A DNA stretch of 64,000 bases from JAJZVS01 sp963708095 (GTDB lineage: Bacteria > Pseudomonadota > Alphaproteobacteria > Acetobacterales > Acetobacteraceae): assembly GCA_963708095.1 (NCBI GenBank), contig OY970182.1, forward strand, positions 1,674,001-1,738,000, in the 5' to 3' direction. The notes beneath the pieces were generated by a model. That model had not been told where the DNA came from. It did no database searches and was given only the letters and a program-made list of their open reading frames with translations. The position numbers were made by a program, and so were the translations under genes. Each line of letters starts with the position of its first letter. Position 1 is the stretch's first letter. Of this stretch, positions 60,371-64,000 are shown in pieces.

Positions 60371-61516
60371 TCAGCCACCCCCCTGTACCACCGGAAACTC
60401 CACGTCGCGGTGCAGATCGACCGACAGCAGCAGCCCGAACCCCAGCATCACCGCGATCAGCGCCGAACCCCCGTACGACACCAGCGGCAGCGGCACGCCC
60501 CCCACCGGGATCAGCCCCATATTCATCGCCAGGTTGACCAGCACGTACATGAAGAAATTCACCGTCACCCCGAACGCCACCAGTCGCCCGAACTGGTGCC
60601 GACAGCGCATCCCGATCAGCATCCCGCCCACGATGATCAGCCCGAGCAGCACCAGCACCGCCAGCGCGCCCATGAAGCCCAGTTCCTCGCCCACGGTGGT
60701 GAAGATGAAGTCGGTCTGCTTCTCGGGCAGGAAATCGAGGTGCCCCTGCGTGCCGTGCAGGTAGCCCTGCCCCCACATCCCGCCCGAACCGAGCGCGATC
60801 TTCGACTGGATGATGTTGTAGCCGGCGCCCAGCGGATCCTGCTCGGGATGCAGGAAGGTTTCGATCCGCGCCTTCTGGTAGCCGTGCAGATGCCCGTAGG
60901 CGATCCGCGCCACCAGCGGCACCGGCGCCAGCACCGCGGCGAACATCCAGATCCGCACGCCGGCGGCGAACAGCACCGCGCCGCCCACCGATGCGGTGAT
61001 GACCGCAGTGCCCAGATTGGGCTCCTTCAGGATCAGGCCCACCGGCGCCGCGATCGCCGCCAACGGCACCAGCAGGAACAGCGGTTGGCCCGCCCGTTCC
61101 CAGGACGCGCGGTGGAACCAGGCGGCGAGCGCCAGCACCAGCGCCACCTTCATCAGCTCCGACGGTTGCAGGTCGAACCCGCCGATGGTGATCCAGCGCT
61201 GCGCCCCTTTGCCGACGTGGCCGAACCGCTCCACCGCCGCCAGCAAAGCGAGCGCCGCGCCATAGGCAGGCCAAGCCAGCCGGGCGATGAAGCGGATGTC
61301 GACCAGCGCCACCCCGAGCATCAGCACGAGGCCGGCGGCGAAGCGCAACGCCTGCGCCTGCGCATAGGGGTGCGGCGACCCGCCGTCGACGCTGTAGAGC
61401 GCCGCGTAACCGACCCCGGCCAGCGCGCAGAGCAGCAGCACGAACGCCCAGTTGAGCCGCGCCAGCTTGGCGGTCGTATCGAACGGCATCGAGCGGAGCA
61501 GCCGGCGGTCGTTCAC
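60371..61516 (-). CDS. rodA: Rod-shape SEDS glycosyltransferase RodA
   Basis: The product is 381 residues with about ten membrane spans. SEDS motifs include ITIGGFDLQPSELMKVALVL, EPNLGTAVITASVGG near residue 167 and the essential loop EKQTDFIFTTVGEELGFMGA, followed by PLPLVSYGGSALI. It polymerises lipid II glycan strands with PBP2 during elongation. The GTG at 61516 overlaps the mrdA stop (GTGA). The upstream order mreD-mrdA-rodA is the usual cluster. Confidence 0.96.
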   Translation of the reverse strand: MNDRRLLRSMPFDTTAKLARLNWAFVLLLCALAGVGYAALYSVDGGSPHPYAQAQALRFAAGLVLMLGVALVDIRFIARLAWPAYGAALALLAAVERFGHVGKGAQRWITIGGFDLQPSELMKVALVLALAAWFHRASWERAGQPLFLLVPLAAIAAPVGLILKEPNLGTAVITASVGGAVLFAAGVRIWMFAAVLAPVPLVARIAYGHLHGYQKARIETFLHPEQDPLGAGYNIIQSKIALGSGGMWGQGYLHGTQGHLDFLPEKQTDFIFTTVGEELGFMGALAVLVLLGLIIVGGMLIGMRCRHQFGRLVAFGVTVNFFMYVLVNLAMNMGLIPVGGVPLPLVSYGGSALIAVMLGFGLLLSVDLHRDVEFPVVQGGG

Positions 61517-63498
61517 GTCGTGCTCCCCGCCGCCGCCACCGCCCCAGGGGCGATATTCGGGATCATACCAGGGGCCGTGCCGGCCGGTATCCGCGCGGGG
61601 GCCCCACCACCCGCCGCTCCGGGCTGCGTGCCGGTGCCCTCACCCTGCACCGCCACGCCGGGCGCCACCGTCCGCCCCGCCGGATCCCGCGTCAGCGCCG
61701 CCACCATCAGGTCATGCGCAATGGGCGCCGCGGCGCTCGCGCCCTCGTCGCCGTGCGCGACCACGACGGCGGCGGCGTAGCGCGGCGCCTCGAACGGGGC
61801 GAAGGCGACGAACAGGGCATTGGGCCGCAGTTTCCACGGCATCGTGCTGCTGTTGTAGCCGCCGCGGGCGCGCTCCGCCTGGCTCACGTCGGCCACCTGC
61901 GCCGAGCCGGTCTTGCCCGCCATGTGCACGCCGAGCGCCGGCGGCAGCCGCACCGTCCAGCCGGTGCCGCGCGGCTCGTTCACCACCGAGAACATCCCCC
62001 GCCGCACGAGGTCGAGCAGCGGCTCCGGCAGGTCGAGCAGTGGCCAGTCCGCCGCCTCCCCGCCCGGCAGCACGGTGCCGCCGATCGCGCGGGTCACGTG
62101 CGGCTGCACCGCCCGGCCCGTGGCCAGCCTTGCGGCGTAGGTCGCGAGCTGCAACGGCGTTACCTGCACAAAGCCCTGGCCAATGCCGCTGATCGCAGTC
62201 TCGCCCAGCTCCCACGGATGGCCCTGCGCGCGCCGCCAGGCCCGTGTCGGGATCAGCCCCTCGGCCTGCAAGGGCAGGTCGAGGTCGAGCCTGGTGCCGA
62301 GGCCGAGCCGGTGCGCCATCGCGGCGATCCGGTCGATCCCGGCCGCGAGCGCGGTATGGTAGAAGAACACATCGCAGCTCTGTTCCAGGGCACCGTGCAT
62401 GTCGATCGTGCCGTGGCCGCCGCGCTTCCAGCAATAGAATTTCCGGTTGCCGAGCTCGAAATAGCCCGGGCAGAAGAACGTCGTGGCCGGCCCCACCGCC
62501 CCCGCCGACAGCGCGGCCAGGCCGACCGCCATCTTGAACGTGGAACCGGGCGAATAGACCCCGACCGCCGCCTTGTCGGTCAGCGGCGCGCGTTCGTTGC
62601 TGACCCAGGCGTGCCACTGCGCCGCCGACACGCCGGTGTCGAACAGCGACGGATCGAACGAGGGGGCGGAGGCCATCGCCAGTACTTCCCCGTTGCGGCA
62701 ATCGAGCAGCACGGCGCTTGCGCTCTCGCCGCCCAGCCGGTCCATCGCGACCTGCTGCAGAGCCGTATCGATGGTGAGCGTCACCTCCGCGCCCGGCGTG
62801 CCTTCCTGGCGCGCGAGCTCGCGGATCACCCGGCCGTAGGCGTTCACCTCCATCTGCACGGCCCCGGCGGTGCCGCGCAGGTCGCGCTCGCGGAACTTCT
62901 CGACCCCGGTGCGGCCGACCCGCATCCCGGGCAGGGCCAGGGCGGGGTCGGCGGTGACGTCGGCCGGGGTCGGCGGGGCGACGTAGCCTACCAGATGGGC
63001 GAGGGTCGGGCCGAACGGATAGGTGCGGGATTCCCCTACATCGACCAGGATGCCGGGCAGGTCGGGAGCGTTCTCCTCGATCTCCGCCATCTGCTCCCAG
63101 GTCAGGAAGTCCTGCACCAGGACGGGGATGAAGCGGCGGTTGCGGCGCAGGTCGCGGCGGATGCGGGCGCGGGCGCGCGCGTCCAGCGGCACGATACGGG
63201 AGAAGCGGTCGAGCGTGCGGCCCACGTCGGGGGCCTGCTCAGCGACCAGCAGCGCCCGCCAGTTCTGCTTGTTATCGGCTACCACGGTGCCGAACCGGTC
63301 CAGGATCGTCCCGCGCACCGGAGCGATCATGCGCAGGCTGACCCGGTTCTGCCGCGCGAGCGTCGCGTAGCGCGCGCCCTCGGTAATCTGCACCTGATAG
63401 AGCCGGACCCCGAGCAACCCGAGCACCGCCGCCTGGCCACAGAGCACCGCCAGCGCGCGGCGGGTGAATACCCCGGAGCGGCGCACCTCGCGGCGCAT
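61513..63498 (-). CDS. mrdA: Penicillin-binding protein 2 (peptidoglycan transpeptidase)
   Basis: The product is about 661 residues: a short cytosolic start, one membrane span (LAVLCGQAAVLGLLGVRLYQ), the dimerisation domain (RGTILDRFGTVVADNKQNWR) and the transpeptidase. The active sites are SPGSTFKMAVGLAALSAG (SxxK), SCDVFFYHTAL (SxN type) and AGKTGSAQVAD (KTG). A Pro/Gly/Ala-rich tail of about 50 residues ends the protein. The ATG at 63498 lies one base after the mreD stop. Confidence 0.95.
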   Translation of the reverse strand: MRREVRRSGVFTRRALAVLCGQAAVLGLLGVRLYQVQITEGARYATLARQNRVSLRMIAPVRGTILDRFGTVVADNKQNWRALLVAEQAPDVGRTLDRFSRIVPLDARARARIRRDLRRNRRFIPVLVQDFLTWEQMAEIEENAPDLPGILVDVGESRTYPFGPTLAHLVGYVAPPTPADVTADPALALPGMRVGRTGVEKFRERDLRGTAGAVQMEVNAYGRVIRELARQEGTPGAEVTLTIDTALQQVAMDRLGGESASAVLLDCRNGEVLAMASAPSFDPSLFDTGVSAAQWHAWVSNERAPLTDKAAVGVYSPGSTFKMAVGLAALSAGAVGPATTFFCPGYFELGNRKFYCWKRGGHGTIDMHGALEQSCDVFFYHTALAAGIDRIAAMAHRLGLGTRLDLDLPLQAEGLIPTRAWRRAQGHPWELGETAISGIGQGFVQVTPLQLATYAARLATGRAVQPHVTRAIGGTVLPGGEAADWPLLDLPEPLLDLVRRGMFSVVNEPRGTGWTVRLPPALGVHMAGKTGSAQVADVSQAERARGGYNSSTMPWKLRPNALFVAFAPFEAPRYAAAVVVAHGDEGASAAAPIAHDLMVAALTRDPAGRTVAPGVAVQGEGTGTQPGAAGGGAPARIPAGTAPGMIPNIAPGAVAAAGSTT

Positions 63499-63499
63499 G

Positions 63500-64000
63500 T
63501 CAGGCCCGTTCCGGCGCGGCGATATCCCGATGCGCATGGGCGAGCGGGATCGCCAGCACGGGGTAGAGCGCCACCGTCAGCACCGCCTGGAACACCGCCG
63601 GACCGACCGGCATCAGGCGCAGGTCGAGCAGCGCCACCAGCCCGAGGATCGCCGCCGCTGCCGCGATGGCAAAGCCGGCGAAAGCCAGCCAGATCGCCAG
63701 GAAGCCCTGCCGCGCGAGGCCGCGCCGCCAGCGCCGGCAGAACGCATGCACCGCGAGCAGGCTCAGCGCTCCGGTGCCGATCGGCAGCCAGCCCAGCAGG
63801 TCGAGCAACAGCCCGATCAGAAACACCGCGAGCGGCGGCATTCCGGACGGGCGGAAGACCGACCAGAAGAACACCGCGACGACCGCCACCGCCGGCAGCA
63901 GGCTGGCCTGGCCGGGAATGCCGAACGGGGCGTTGCTCAGCAGCATGAGCAGGAGGGTGCTGGTCACCGGGAAGGCGTGCCGGGCGAGCACGTCCAGCCG
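63500..64000 (-). CDS. mreD: Rod-shape-determining membrane protein MreD, 5' end cut by the window edge
   Basis: The readable part is at least 163 residues with five to six membrane spans, such as VAVVAVFFWSVFRPSGMPPL and AVFLIGLLLDLLGWLPIGTG, which hold the FWSVxRP and GLLxDLL patterns of MreD. A GTG at 63991 could start it, but the preceding codons read RLDV, which fits the family's start region, so the real start is probably beyond the edge. It belongs to the elongasome with RodA and PBP2. Confidence 0.85.
   Translation of the reverse strand, partial: RLDVLARHAFPVTSTLLLMLLSNAPFGIPGQASLLPAVAVVAVFFWSVFRPSGMPPLAVFLIGLLLDLLGWLPIGTGALSLLAVHAFCRRWRRGLARQGFLAIWLAFAGFAIAAAAAILGLVALLDLRLMPVGPAVFQAVLTVALYPVLAIPLAHAHRDIAAPERA

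Noticed and set aside
1..64000. CRISPR array or cas genes
   Set aside because: No regularly spaced repeats of 25-40 bp and no Cas-like products are visible.

Overview
The window is high-GC DNA with the gene content of an alphaproteobacterium. NADP-type isocitrate dehydrogenase, a CtrA-like DNA-binding remnant, a CobW/Zur pair and the mreD-mrdA-rodA order fit a Rhodospirillales/Acetobacteraceae-like chromosome; this placement is inferred from family resemblance, not from a search.

Positions 1-17028 are ordinary chromosome. They hold the start of a Rieske oxygenase, a threonine aldolase, and an amidase with an AtzG-like small partner next to a complete dipeptide-type ABC transporter (two permeases, two ATPases, a divergent binding protein). 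A very large, almost perfect hairpin lies between the two ATPase genes. Next come a cupin protein, a cysteine-containing lipoprotein, isocitrate dehydrogenase, a hybrid sensor kinase (PAS, HisKA, HATPase, REC, Hpt), folK, a NYN-domain protein, a family 5 uracil-DNA glycosylase and tRNA-Arg(TCT).

Positions 17029-42305 form a decayed genomic island of about 25.3 kb. The last 46 nt of the tRNA-Arg region (through CCA) recur with one mismatch at 42260-42305, which marks attL and attR. A truncated tyrosine integrase lies next to the tRNA. Inside are scraps of serine recombinase, IS6, IS630, IS5 and IS21 transposases, UvrD helicases, a CtrA-like regulator, an alpha/beta hydrolase and an enolase-superfamily enzyme. 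Intact cargo includes an FkbM methyltransferase, a CynX/NimT-type MFS carrier, a two-subunit isoquinoline-oxidoreductase-type molybdenum hydroxylase, an amidohydrolase, a GH26-like RTX-type secreted protein, a DUF2252 protein and an alkyladenine glycosylase. One complete IS21-family element with a third ORF sits at 36269-39306, bounded by a 7-bp target duplication. The right end carries a Toprim-HD-UvrD operon in which the outer two genes have lost their middles.

Positions 42306-64000 return to chromosome. A TSUP permease is followed by a zinc-homeostasis block (CobW-family GTPase, Zur, alpha/beta hydrolase). Then come a CysB-like LysR regulator with a TauD-type dioxygenase and a small partner, a gamma-glutamyltransferase, and a tripartite RND efflux operon (OMF-MFP-pump). 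The efflux operon has its own response regulator and a divergent response regulator/histidine kinase pair. A polyhistidine-tailed exported protein and the rod-shape genes rodA, mrdA (PBP2) and mreD close the window.

The least ordinary items are the island boundaries, the giant hairpin, the internally deleted helicase/Toprim operon, the AtzG/amidase/ABC linkage, and three unrelated small exported His-rich proteins. I found no CRISPR array and no convincing wholly new system.
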